From positions 27,026 through 91,025 of the forward strand of contig JAFIER010000066.1 of assembly GCA_020832465.1 (NCBI GenBank): a DNA stretch of 64,000 nt. The letters are read 5' to 3'. The notes beneath the pieces were generated by a model. That model ran no database searches, was not told the origin of the DNA, and saw nothing but the letters and a program-made list of their open reading frames with translations. A program made the position numbers and the translations under genes. The stretch's first letter is position 1. Each line of letters opens with the position of its first letter. Origin of the DNA: Bernardetiaceae bacterium. Lineage in GTDB: Bacteria; Bacteroidota; Bacteroidia; Cytophagales; Bernardetiaceae. Below are positions 32,857 to 42,500 of this stretch, piece after piece.

Positions 32857-33996
32857 TCAAGACAAACGATTGCGAAAATGTTCGTAAGTAAAACGGCGCA
32901 CAAGTCTAAAATTACCACTCTCCTCCCAGATGCCTATATCTGGGTGTTTTACACCATTAAAAGTATTCGTCTTGACCATCGTATAATGAATCATATCATC
33001 AAAAATAATCTTATCACCGACCGACAAAGGCGCATCAAAAGAATAATCACCCATAAAGTCGCCAGCCAAGCAGGTAGAACCTCCTAAACGGTAAGTCGGC
33101 ATACCCTCTCTTACATCAGTAGCACCTAATACCCTGGGCTTATAAGGCATTTCTAAGCAGTCGGGCATGTGCGCTGTAAAAGATACATTTAGAAGTGCAA
33201 CTTTGATGCCGTCGCTGTCCATAATGTCTAAAATTTCTGAAACCAGATAACCCGTCTGCCAGCCTACGGCTTCGCCTGGCTCCAAAATAATTTTGAGATT
33301 ATATTTTTGACTCATATATTTTATCAAACGAATAAGCAACTCGACATCATAGTCCTCACGTGTAATATGATGCCCACCACCCATATTGAGCCATTTTGCA
33401 CTATGCAAATACTTGCCAAATTTCTTTTCCAAATGCGGTAGCGTGCGCTCAAGCGTATCGGCATTTTGCTCGCAAAGTGTATGAAAATGTAAGCCCTCTA
33501 TACCCTCGGGCAACGCCCCATTCAAATCCTGCGCACGCACACCAAAGCGAGAGCCTCGTATGCAAGGATTATATAAATCAACCTCTACTTCTGAATATTC
33601 TGGATTGATACGCAAACCACAAGAAATAGCTTTATGGCTTGCATTCAACTCGGGCTTAAAACGCTCCCATTGAGAAAGAGAATTAAAACTAATATGATTG
33701 CAATAAGTCATCAACTCGGCAAAATCATCAGGCTCGTAGGCGGGTGCATAGGCATGGACCTCGCCACCCATCTCTTCATGCGCTAAACGAGCCTCATGCA
33801 ACGAGCTCGCCGTCGCACCCTTGAGGTACTGACGCACCAAAGGAAAGGTGCTAAACATCGAAAAACCTTTCAGTGCACAGATAATATCCGCACCGCTCTG
33901 AGCCTGCACATAATGCAAGATTTCTAAATTGCGACGCAACTTCGAAGTTTCTAATACAAAGCAAGGATTCGAAACTTGCTGAAAATCAATTGACAT
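32857..33996 (-). CDS. nspC: Carboxynorspermidine/carboxyspermidine decarboxylase NspC
   Basis: A 379-residue PLP enzyme of the alanine racemase/ornithine decarboxylase fold that decarboxylates carboxy(nor)spermidine to (nor)spermidine. Seen: PLP lysine in CALKGFSMF (Lys43), EGLHFHTLCEQ, LNMGGGHHITREDYD, the phosphate-contact EPGEAVGWQTGYLV and the second-subunit active-site STCLAGDFMGDY. The length equals the family's. In Bacteroidota this enzyme typically makes spermidine from carboxyspermidine. The partner dehydrogenase gene is not in the window, so the pathway is not clustered here. Confidence 0.93.
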   Translation of the reverse strand: MSIDFQQVSNPCFVLETSKLRRNLEILHYVQAQSGADIICALKGFSMFSTFPLVRQYLKGATASSLHEARLAHEEMGGEVHAYAPAYEPDDFAELMTYCNHISFNSLSQWERFKPELNASHKAISCGLRINPEYSEVEVDLYNPCIRGSRFGVRAQDLNGALPEGIEGLHFHTLCEQNADTLERTLPHLEKKFGKYLHSAKWLNMGGGHHITREDYDVELLIRLIKYMSQKYNLKIILEPGEAVGWQTGYLVSEILDIMDSDGIKVALLNVSFTAHMPDCLEMPYKPRVLGATDVREGMPTYRLGGSTCLAGDFMGDYSFDAPLSVGDKIIFDDMIHYTMVKTNTFNGVKHPDIGIWEESGNFRLVRRFTYEHFRNRLS

Positions 33997-34128
33997 ACAG
34001 TATGTAGGTTAGATATAAAATACAAAAAAAACACTTTATTATCGCATTTGCAAGTAAATAAAAAAGATAAGTCCGTTTTTTGCTTTGAAATAACAAAAAA
34101 ACTACGTAATTTGTGTGCTAATTATTAG

Positions 34129-36927
34129 ATGAGTTCAAATGAAGCTACAATGAACAAAGACAACATTATATCATACCTACACCCCAAAACATTACGAGGA
34201 CGCGTCGTGCTCGGATTTTTTGTGATTGCCATATCCGTAATCAGTGTGCTCGGATTTTACCTCGTGTATATGCAAAAGCAGGTGCTTTCGCAATATAACT
34301 ATACTGTATATAACACAGTACCAACACGTTTTTATTGTAAAGTCATCGAAAACTGCATTACAGGCTCTACTAATGCCATGGATAACTATTTAGCCACCGA
34401 CGAGGAAAGCCATCGTGATGAACGCAATGCAATATGGGAAGAGTGCCTAAATGCCATGGATTCACTCTCAAACTACACAAACACTTGGAGAGAGGCTTCT
34501 GTTACAGCGCTTGTGTACGACGTAAGAATTAAAGCGAATAGACTTAGAGATAAGCAAAATCAAGTTGAAGAGCAACATTTTAGGCTAAGAAGCAATCTAA
34601 GCGAAGAATCACGCTCTGAAAGAAGCAGGCAAGTAGGGCAAGTAAAAGTATTAGTCGACGATATTAAAGCCGTGTTAGACCTCATTGTCAATATTCAAAA
34701 AGAAGAGATTAATAGAACCCAAATGCAGATAGATCAAAATATCTATTTGCTTTATGGCACTATAACGCCCGTGATCTTAGCCCTACTCATCTTACTTTTT
34801 GTTTATGTTGCCTATAAAATCAATAGCAGGCTTAGCTATCGCCTCGCAGTCTTGAATCATAACCTCAGTGAAATCAAAAAAGGCGAATTGCCTACTGTCA
34901 AAGAATACGAAAACGACGAAATTAGTGATGTACTCGAGCTTAGTAACGATATTACAGAAGACCTCAAAGAGCTCAAAAACTTTGCTATAGAAGTCGGTAA
35001 GAAAAATTTTGATACCCCTTTTAAAGCATTTGAAAAAGAAGGAGAACTCGGGCAAGCTTTTCATTATATGAGAGATAGCCTCAAAAATATAGCCGAGAAG
35101 GATAAGAAAACCAATTGGGCTATATCGGGAGAAGCGTATTTTTCTAACCTATTACAAGAAAATACCAAAGACCTCGACGTGCTCTGCCAAAAATTTGTCA
35201 GTGCATTGATGCAATATGTCGATGCTAACCACGCCGCCATATATATCCTAAAAGAAAGCGGTAGCCATCAATGCCTCGAGCTTAAAGCTTGGTATGCCTA
35301 TGACTATCAAAAAATTCAAGAAAAAACAATAGATATTGGTGAAGGACTTGTAGGGGAAGCCTACCGTGAAAAACGAAAAATACACCTACAGCACGTACCC
35401 GAAAACTTTATTAAAGTAAGCTCTGGATTAGGAGAAAGTACGCCCAGCTCTTTGCTTGTCCTGCCTATTAAATCCATAGATAGAGTAGAAGGTGTATTAG
35501 AATTGGCTTCTTTCAAATCTTTAGAGCCGCATCAAATCGAGTTTATAGAGCGCGTTGTCGCAAGTTTCGCCTCAAGCGTCGTCTCTGTAAAAGTCGGTTT
35601 GCGCACACAGAGGTTACTGCAAGATGCACAAACACAAGCCGAGCAGCTGCGTTCGCAAGAAGAGGAAATGAGACAAAATATGGAAGAGTTGCAGGCTACA
35701 CAAGAAGAAATGCAACGCAAACAGCAAGAACTTGAAGCAGCAAAAATAACATTAGAATCTAATGAAGCTGTATTGCAACAAGCACTTGCTAAAGCTAAAC
35801 AAAACGAAGCTGAAAATAAAAAATTATTGAGAGATGCCCAAATGAGAGAAGAGCAGTTGCGTGCACAAGAGGAAGAAATGAGGCAGAACATGGAAGAATT
35901 GCAAGCTACACAAGAAGAGATGCAACGAAAGCAACAAGAAATTCAAAAAGCGAAGCAAGCACTTGAAATCAACGAGCAAATATTACAAAAAGCATTACAG
36001 AAATCTAAGAAAGGTGAGGCTGAAAACAAAAAACTCTTGCAAGAAGCGCAGGAGCAAGCCGAGCAGTTGCGTGCACAAGAGGAAGAAATGAGGCAAAACA
36101 TGGAAGAGTTGCAAGCCACACAAGAGGAGCTCTACAGAAAGCAACAAGCCGAAGAGAAAAAAGCAAGGCAACTCGCTGCTAACGAAGGAATTCTTCAAAA
36201 AGCACTCGAAAGAGCAAGAGAAAAAGATATCGAGAACAAAAAACTCTTACAAGAAGCGCAGGAGCAAGCCGAGCAGTTGCGTGCACAAGAGGAAGAAATG
36301 AGGCAAAACATGGAAGAGTTGCAAGCTACACAAGAGGAGCTCTACAGAAAGCAACAAGCCGAAGAGAAAAAAGCAAGGCAACTCGCTGCTAACGAAGGAA
36401 TTCTTAAAAAAGCACTCGAAAGAGCAAGAGAAAAAGATATCGAAAACAAAAAACTCTTACAAGAAGCGCAGCAGCAAGCCGAGCAGCTGCGTGCGCAAGA
36501 AGAAGAAATGAGGCAGAACATGGAAGAATTGCAAGCCACACAAGAGGAGCTTAATAGAAAGCAGCAAGCCGAAGAGAAAAAAGCTAAGAAACTCGTAGCT
36601 AATGAAGTTATACTTAAAAAAGCACTCGAAAGAGCTAGTCAAAAAGACATTGAAAATAGAAAGCTACTTCAAGAAACGCAAATGCAAGCCGAGCAGCTGC
36701 GCGCGCAAGAAGAAGAAATGAGGCAAAACCTCGAAGAGCTACAAGCTACACAAGAAGCTATGCAAGAGCGACAAAACGAAATCAATAAAGTTAAATCAAG
36801 GCTTGAAGCCAACGAAAAAATATTGCTTAAGAAAATTCAGCAATACAAAAGCAAAGACGAGTTGCTCAAAGCCAAAGAACAAGAAGTTCAACAACTCAAA
36901 GCAGAACTCGATAAGTACAAAAAATAA
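34129..36927 (+). CDS. Membrane GAF-domain protein with six 70-residue coiled-coil repeats
   Basis: 932 residues. Layout: membrane helix 1 (about 26-50), periplasmic helical region, membrane helix 2 (about 207-229, YLLYGTITPVILALLILLFVYVAY), a HAMP-like linker, a GAF domain (about 335-485), then a coiled coil to the end. The coil has six units in exact 210-nt register (starts near 35641, 35851, 36061, 36271, 36481, 36691), each with RAQEEEMRQNMEELQATQEE. Units three and four are almost identical in DNA, which implies recent duplication. No kinase, cyclase or phosphatase output is present, so it presumably signals through protein contacts. An alternative ATG lies at 34150. Confidence 0.85.
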   Translation: MSSNEATMNKDNIISYLHPKTLRGRVVLGFFVIAISVISVLGFYLVYMQKQVLSQYNYTVYNTVPTRFYCKVIENCITGSTNAMDNYLATDEESHRDERNAIWEECLNAMDSLSNYTNTWREASVTALVYDVRIKANRLRDKQNQVEEQHFRLRSNLSEESRSERSRQVGQVKVLVDDIKAVLDLIVNIQKEEINRTQMQIDQNIYLLYGTITPVILALLILLFVYVAYKINSRLSYRLAVLNHNLSEIKKGELPTVKEYENDEISDVLELSNDITEDLKELKNFAIEVGKKNFDTPFKAFEKEGELGQAFHYMRDSLKNIAEKDKKTNWAISGEAYFSNLLQENTKDLDVLCQKFVSALMQYVDANHAAIYILKESGSHQCLELKAWYAYDYQKIQEKTIDIGEGLVGEAYREKRKIHLQHVPENFIKVSSGLGESTPSSLLVLPIKSIDRVEGVLELASFKSLEPHQIEFIERVVASFASSVVSVKVGLRTQRLLQDAQTQAEQLRSQEEEMRQNMEELQATQEEMQRKQQELEAAKITLESNEAVLQQALAKAKQNEAENKKLLRDAQMREEQLRAQEEEMRQNMEELQATQEEMQRKQQEIQKAKQALEINEQILQKALQKSKKGEAENKKLLQEAQEQAEQLRAQEEEMRQNMEELQATQEELYRKQQAEEKKARQLAANEGILQKALERAREKDIENKKLLQEAQEQAEQLRAQEEEMRQNMEELQATQEELYRKQQAEEKKARQLAANEGILKKALERAREKDIENKKLLQEAQQQAEQLRAQEEEMRQNMEELQATQEELNRKQQAEEKKAKKLVANEVILKKALERASQKDIENRKLLQETQMQAEQLRAQEEEMRQNLEELQATQEAMQERQNEINKVKSRLEANEKILLKKIQQYKSKDELLKAKEQEVQQLKAELDKYKK
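35641..36900 (+). repeat. Tandem 210-bp coding repeats (six units) in the GAF gene
   Basis: The phrase beginning GAGCAGNTGCGTNC recurs with a 210-bp period six times. Two adjacent units (36031-36240 and 36241-36450) differ at only about five positions; the outer ones are more diverged. A unit of 70 codons equals ten heptads, so copy-number change keeps coiled-coil phase. Confidence 0.88.
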
Positions 36928-36928
36928 A

Positions 36929-37861
36929 GTGGAAATTCTGAAATATACTAATCAGGATAAAAAGTGCTGGAATGAGTTTGTAAAACAAAATCAGCACTTT
37001 TTTCTTTTCGATAGAAATTTTATGGACTATCATAGCCATAAATTTAATGATGTCTCTTTGATGATTCGCAAAGATGGCCATATCTTAGCCATAATGCCCG
37101 CAAACCTCAAAGGCAAACAAGTCTTTTCACATCAAGGATTGAGTTTTGGAGGAGTCCTTTTTTGTAACCAAATCAAAACACAAAAACGGATAGAAATATT
37201 GCAAATCATTTTGAAATGGCTAAAAAATCAAGGATTTACAGAGCTGATATATAAAGCACCTCCTTTGTATCAAAAAACAAATACACAGCAAGAGGATATA
37301 TTTTTTTTGCAAGCACAAAAGCATAGCCTTGCCTTAGTTGAGTTTGCAGCCGTGAGAGATTTAAAAAAAAAGCTACCTTATCACAAAAGAAAAATCAGAA
37401 ATCTGAAAAAAAGCAATAACGCAATATTTCAAGTTGTTGAATCTCAAGAGTGGCAAACTGCTTGGAATATCCTCAATGAAAGATTACAAGAACGCTATCA
37501 TACTGCACCAGTACATAGCCTCAAGGAGATATTATTACTCAAAAATAGATTCCCCGCACAAATTAAACTTTTTGCGATATATAAAAATAGCGAAATGCTC
37601 GCCGCTACAGTGATTTTTGTGCATTATCATAGCGTACACGCACAGTATATCGCTGCCAATGAAGCGGGTAGAAAATGCTCTGCCTTAGATAGATTATTTC
37701 ATGTCTTATTCGAAAAATATACCCTCGAAGGAAAAACATTTTTTAGCCTAGGCGTAAGCACTAACCGACAAGAAGGAACTATAAATTGGGGATTAGCCAA
37801 TTGGAAAGAAGAGTTTGCAGCCTATCCTATGTTGCATCAAACCTATCACATCGAGCTATAG
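36929..37861 (+). CDS. FemAB/GNAT-like transferase, translationally coupled to the GAF gene
   Basis: A GTG start at 36929 gives 310 residues beginning (V/M)EILKYTNQDKKCWNEFV. The frame is open upstream to 36803, but that part lies within the GAF gene and is lysine-rich nonsense. Seen: FLFDRNFMDYHSHKFNDVSL near residue 27 and the C-terminal acyltransferase half with LAATVIFVHYHSVHAQYIAAN and FFSLGVSTNRQEGTINWGL. These match the FemAB-like GNAT proteins of Bacteroidota often found near surface polysaccharide genes. The substrate is unknown. Only one base separates it from the upstream TAA, so ribosomes probably reinitiate. Confidence 0.75.
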   Translation: MEILKYTNQDKKCWNEFVKQNQHFFLFDRNFMDYHSHKFNDVSLMIRKDGHILAIMPANLKGKQVFSHQGLSFGGVLFCNQIKTQKRIEILQIILKWLKNQGFTELIYKAPPLYQKTNTQQEDIFFLQAQKHSLALVEFAAVRDLKKKLPYHKRKIRNLKKSNNAIFQVVESQEWQTAWNILNERLQERYHTAPVHSLKEILLLKNRFPAQIKLFAIYKNSEMLAATVIFVHYHSVHAQYIAANEAGRKCSALDRLFHVLFEKYTLEGKTFFSLGVSTNRQEGTINWGLANWKEEFAAYPMLHQTYHIEL

Positions 37862-37868
37862 AAAAAGC

Positions 37869-37994
37869 CATATTGATATACATCTTTCCATAGCGCAGAG
37901 TCTGTAAACCCCACGCAAGCTATGGAAAAATGGAGTTAGAAATAACATTTCTCAAAGAAATGTTATTTCTGGTTGCTAAATGTATAGCAGTGTG
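37869..37994 (-). repeat. Family A element, reverse orientation
   Basis: The ends CATATTGATATACAT and AATGTATAGCAGTGTG flank a damaged long hairpin (CCATAGCGCAGAG...CGCAAGCTATGG) and an intact core hairpin. No target duplication was found. Confidence 0.7.
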
Positions 37995-38010
37995 AGAGTA
38001 CTTACACAAT

Positions 38011-39039
38011 TTAAATTGCACCAGCAAACTGACGCAAAAAACGGGCATCATTTTCTGTAAGATTGCGAATATCCTTTATGCCGTAGCGACGCATCGTAAT
38101 GCGCTCTAAACCCAAACCAAATGCAAAACCAGAGTAAACCTCAGGGTCTATATTTACATTTTTCAATACATTGGGGTGAACCATCCCACAACCCAAAACC
38201 TCCAGCCAGCCCGTGCCCTTAGTAAGCTGATAATTACTTGGCGTATCCGTACCTAAATATACGTCCATCTCCGCACTTGGTTCTGTAAATGGAAAATAAG
38301 AGGGGCGCAAACGAATTTTTGTGCCTTTTCCAAAAAAAGCCTCTGCAAAGTGCAAAAGTGTTTGTTTAAGATCGGCAAAACTCACATTTTTATCTACATA
38401 AAGCCCTTCTATTTGATGAAACATGCAATGCGAACGTGCCGAAATTGTTTCATTGCGATAGACCCTACCAACGGAAAGCGTCCGAATAGGAGGTGACTGT
38501 TTTTCCATCGCACGAATTTGAACAGGTGATGTATGCGTACGCAATACCGTATCTGGATGGCGAGCTACAAAAAAAGTATCTTGCATCTCACGCGCAGGGT
38601 GATTTTCTGCAAAATTTAAAGCCGTAAAATTATACCAATCACTTTCAATTTCAGGCCCTTCTGAAAGGTTAAATCCGATGCGTTCAAAAATACGTACAAT
38701 TTCGTTGCGCACTATACTAATTGGGTGCAAAGATCCAAGCGTTTCAGAAGTGGAAGGAAGCGTTACATCTATAGCCGAGGCAGCAAGTGCGTCGCGCTCA
38801 CGATCAAGGGCTTTACTGCTGCTTTTGAGCTTTTCTTCTGCCGCTTGCTTGAGTGCATTCATTAGCTGACCAAGCTCTCTTTTAGCCTCCGAAGGCACTT
38901 GCTTAAACTCCTCAAAAAGAGATGACATCTCGCCTTTACGGCTAATAAAACGCAAGCGAAATGACTCTAAACTCTCCGCATCGCGAATCTCGATATGATT
39001 AACCTCTTCAATCAGTGCATTGATTTTATCTTGTAACAT
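38011..39039 (-). CDS. pheS: Phenylalanyl-tRNA synthetase alpha subunit
   Basis: A 342-residue catalytic subunit of the heterotetrameric PheRS. Seen: an N-terminal coiled coil for tRNA contact (about 1-85), the motif 1 region HPISIVRNEIVRIFERIGF, FTALNFAENHPAREMQDTF, motif 2 with LRTHTSPVQIRAM and SVGRVYRNETISARSHCMFH, PFTEPSAEMDVY, and motif 3 GFAFGLGLERITMRRYGI. The length fits (about 330-345). pheT is not adjacent, which is usual in Bacteroidota. No leader attenuator was recognised in the 534-bp gap behind it. Confidence 0.96.
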   Translation of the reverse strand: MLQDKINALIEEVNHIEIRDAESLESFRLRFISRKGEMSSLFEEFKQVPSEAKRELGQLMNALKQAAEEKLKSSSKALDRERDALAASAIDVTLPSTSETLGSLHPISIVRNEIVRIFERIGFNLSEGPEIESDWYNFTALNFAENHPAREMQDTFFVARHPDTVLRTHTSPVQIRAMEKQSPPIRTLSVGRVYRNETISARSHCMFHQIEGLYVDKNVSFADLKQTLLHFAEAFFGKGTKIRLRPSYFPFTEPSAEMDVYLGTDTPSNYQLTKGTGWLEVLGCGMVHPNVLKNVNIDPEVYSGFAFGLGLERITMRRYGIKDIRNLTENDARFLRQFAGAI

Positions 39040-39127
39040 AGGTAAGGAGATTGTATGTTGATATATACAAAGGCAAAAGTAACATAATAGCTTTAATAAA
39101 ATTTTGAAGCAGACCGAAAAAAGGCGG

Positions 39128-39219
39128 GTACGTCAAGTTGGTAAAGCGACTTAGGAAAATTCGAAAATAATAAATTTTAGAAATAATATTTCTGAGCTAA
39201 TTTAGCAAAGTTGCCGTAC
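39128..39219. repeat. Family B element
   Basis: It begins GTACGTCAAGTTGGTAAAGCGACTTAG (27 bp arm at 39128-39154), holds the half core AGAAATAATATTTCTGAG, and ends TTTAGCAAAGTTGCCGTAC. Confidence 0.65.
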
Positions 39220-39365
39220 TCCCAAATAAAATGATACCCCAAAATTTATTCTTTGAGCTCTCGCAAAAATCTAAAAAGAATGACTACCACTCTATTACGT
39301 ATTTTTAATGCTACTCAAATTTTAAAAAGGCAATTTCGCAAAAAAAAATAAGGATTACAAATTTA

Positions 39366-39418
39366 AAATAAAATTAGAAATAACATTTTTTCAAAAAATG
39401 TTACTTCTAATTTTATTT
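39366..39418. repeat. Core-type long hairpin upstream of the secreted nuclease gene
   Basis: AAATAAAATTAGAA and TTCTAATTTTATTT, with TAACATTTTTT/AAAAAATGTTA inside, form a 26-bp stem with one mismatch. The remaining 150 bp to the start codon hold TAACTTTG (39518-39525), a possible -7 box without a good -33 partner. Confidence 0.55.
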
Positions 39419-39573
39419 CGTAATACCTAACTCATTGAAAAACCGGTTGCACGCATTAGCTCATAACAAATATTAAAAACTTCATGCTGCCTTCATATTC
39501 AGTTCAATACTAAGTCGTAACTTTGTAGCCATAGTAAAATACATCATTTTTTATAGTCAATTCAATTATCATT

Positions 39574-42500
39574 ATGATTAAAAAATTATCAAACTATTTG
39601 GGTGAGACGCTTACCATACTACTACTGCTATTCCTCTTTATGGGAGTAAGCCAAGCCCAAACTACCGACATAGTCTTATGGGATTTTGAAGGTGATACTA
39701 CCGACCCCATAACAGGCACAGGCACAGTAGACGAAGGTAGCACATTAGGTGCACTCGGTTTTGCACAAGGCTGGATACAAGCAACACTCAGCACTGGCGG
39801 ACGCGCACGGACTGCCAACAACTGGAGCACTGGAACATTAGACAACGACAAATATTTTGAATTTTCTACAAGTACCGTAGGCTTTTCAGATATTGAATTT
39901 TCATTTGACGAAAGACGCTCAGGAACAGGTATTCGCGATTTTGAAATTCATTATAGCACCGACGGCACGACCTTCACGCCGTTACCCACAACCGTTACGA
40001 ACGTCCCTGATGATACAGATTGGCGTTTTCACGATTTTGATTTAAGTGCGATTACTGCACTCAACGGACAAGCAAACCTTACTTTTCGCATTTATGGATA
40101 TAATGCCGCAACTACGGCAGGTACTTGGCGTATAGATAATGTACGCTTTAGAGCAGAGGTAGCAGTATCCGCTCTACAGCTTGTAGCCTATGAACCAATA
40201 TCAGGTGCGACTGCGCCCCCAGACGTGGAAGGTCCGGGCGTTACAGGAGAAAACCTCGTAAGAGGGGCAGGACTATCATTGAATGCAGGTTTTGGATTTA
40301 ATTCAAGCGGCTGGACCGTAGGCGGTGATTTGGCTACTGCTAAAGCTGCTGACAATTACATCGAATGGGGATTCTCCTCCTCAATAGCCTACAACCTGAC
40401 AACCTTAGATATGCGATATTTTCGCTCAGGGACAGGTCCTGCAAGCATCGTCATAGAGCTTTCCGTAAATGGCGGTCCTTATACCATAATCCATACTGAT
40501 GATGCCGTACCTTCAAGTGCAGCTACATCGATGTTACTTGCAGAGCACGATATTTCGAGTTTTACTGATGTTACAACAGCCAATTTTAGACTCTACGGTT
40601 TTAATGCCACAGGAGGAGGAGGCACATTTAGAACGGCTTCTACAACAGCTTTTGATGGTACGCACGGGCTTATCGTAAGTGGTGTGCCTTCAGTAGTACC
40701 CGTAGTAACCATCGCCGCTTGGGATTTTGATGACGAAGACAATATTGCCGACGACGGTATCCCTCCCAACGACGGCATCAAAACCATTACCAATAACGCC
40801 ACAGGAATAGTAAGCTACCCCGCAGGCGTAACTGGGCAAAGTATTAGCAATACGGGCTGGCACGATGGCGACGGTACGAAATACTGGGAAATCGAATTTG
40901 TAACCACAGGATACGAAAATCTTACCCTAACTTCTAAGCAGCGCAGCTCGAATGCTGGCCCGCGCGACTTTAAAGTCCAATATAGCCTCGACGGTACGGC
41001 TTGGGTTGATGTCCCTGATACAGATATTACGGTAGGAAATGATTGGACTACAGGACTCCTCCCCGAGACTGACCTCCCCGATGCTATGGACAACCAAGCT
41101 TCTGTATATCTACGCTGGATTATGACCTCCAACACACGAGTAACAGGGGGAACAGACGTAGTATCCGCTGTAGGTACTTCTCGCATGGAAGACCTCATTG
41201 TACGAGGTACGCCAATTCCGATAGCTACACCTACACTCAATATTACAGAAGATTTAGACCCATTTTTGGTAACTACCATAGGTACTCCTTCTGCAGAGCA
41301 GTCTTATACCGTAGAAGGTAGCGATATGGCCGATGACCTTCTCATTACCGCACCAGCTGAGTTTGAAATTTCACTCACATCAGGCGGACCGTATAGCACT
41401 ACGCTTACCCTCGATGCCGCTACTGTAAATGCTGGAACGACCACGATTTATGTCGTATATAACCCTGCCGCAGCTCCTTTTGGGCACACAGGCGATATTA
41501 CACACGAAAGTACGGGCGCAGCCACTATCAATATTGCTGTCGAAGGACAAGGCATTACTCCAATTGCTACAGCACGTACCTTAGCGCACGGCACGAGCGT
41601 AACCATATCGGGCACGCTTACCGTCTCGGACCAGTTCAACGGACCCGCTTACATTCAAGATGCTACGGGCGGAATTGCTGTTTTTGATAACGCATTACAC
41701 GGCGCAGGGCTTTTTAGCATCGGCGATTCGATTACGATAACAGGCACACGCTCCGCTTTTAGCGAACAAGAACAGCTCATTAACCTCACTTCTATCACCG
41801 ACTTGGGTACAGCCACAACGCCTGTAGTTCCACAAATTATTACTGTTTCCCAGCTAAATGACCCCGCTTATATCGCCACCTTAGTGCAGGTCGTTGATGC
41901 TGTATTCCCAGAAGCAGGCGGCATTTTGGGTGGAAACTCCCCTATTGCCGATGCAAGTGGCACGGGAGAGTTGCGTATCAATTTTTCTACAAGCCTTTTT
42001 GGTAATGTACAGCCAGATACTTGTAATGTAACAGGTGTTGTCGGACGCTTTTTTGCTATCAGACAGCTCATGCCTCGCATCGATTCAGACTTACCTTGTG
42101 AAGCAGCCTTTGAGCCACCTTTTCCAAGACCCGAACTTTGTGTAGAGCAAAATAACAGCCTCGATGTCGTTACTTGGAATATCGAATGGTTTGGAGACCC
42201 GAGTAGAGCTCCTTCCGACCCAGCGACACAGCGCGATAGTGTAAGGTCTATACTTTTATCGCTTAATGCCGATGTATATGCTTTCCAAGAAATTACGAGC
42301 CGAGATTTAGTTGATGACTTGGTATCTTCTATGCCGGGATATGATTATGTGTTTTCTGATGCGGTTTCTTACCCACCAGTAGCTACTGAGCCTACGCCAG
42401 CATCTGCCTCGCAACAGCTTTGTTTTGTGTATCGCACTTCGGTCATCACTCCTTTGGATAGCCGTGCGATGCTCGAGACCATTCACCCTTTTTATAACGG

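Noticed and set aside
35641..36900. Regular direct repeats that could suggest a CRISPR-like array
   Set aside because: The 210-bp period lies wholly in frame within a coiled-coil coding sequence. There are no short repeats with unique spacers and no cas genes.
36803..36928. Upstream ATG extension of the FemAB/GNAT-like gene
   Set aside because: It overlaps the GAF gene in another frame and yields a lysine- and asparagine-rich stretch with no family similarity. The GTG at 36929 fits the family N-terminus.
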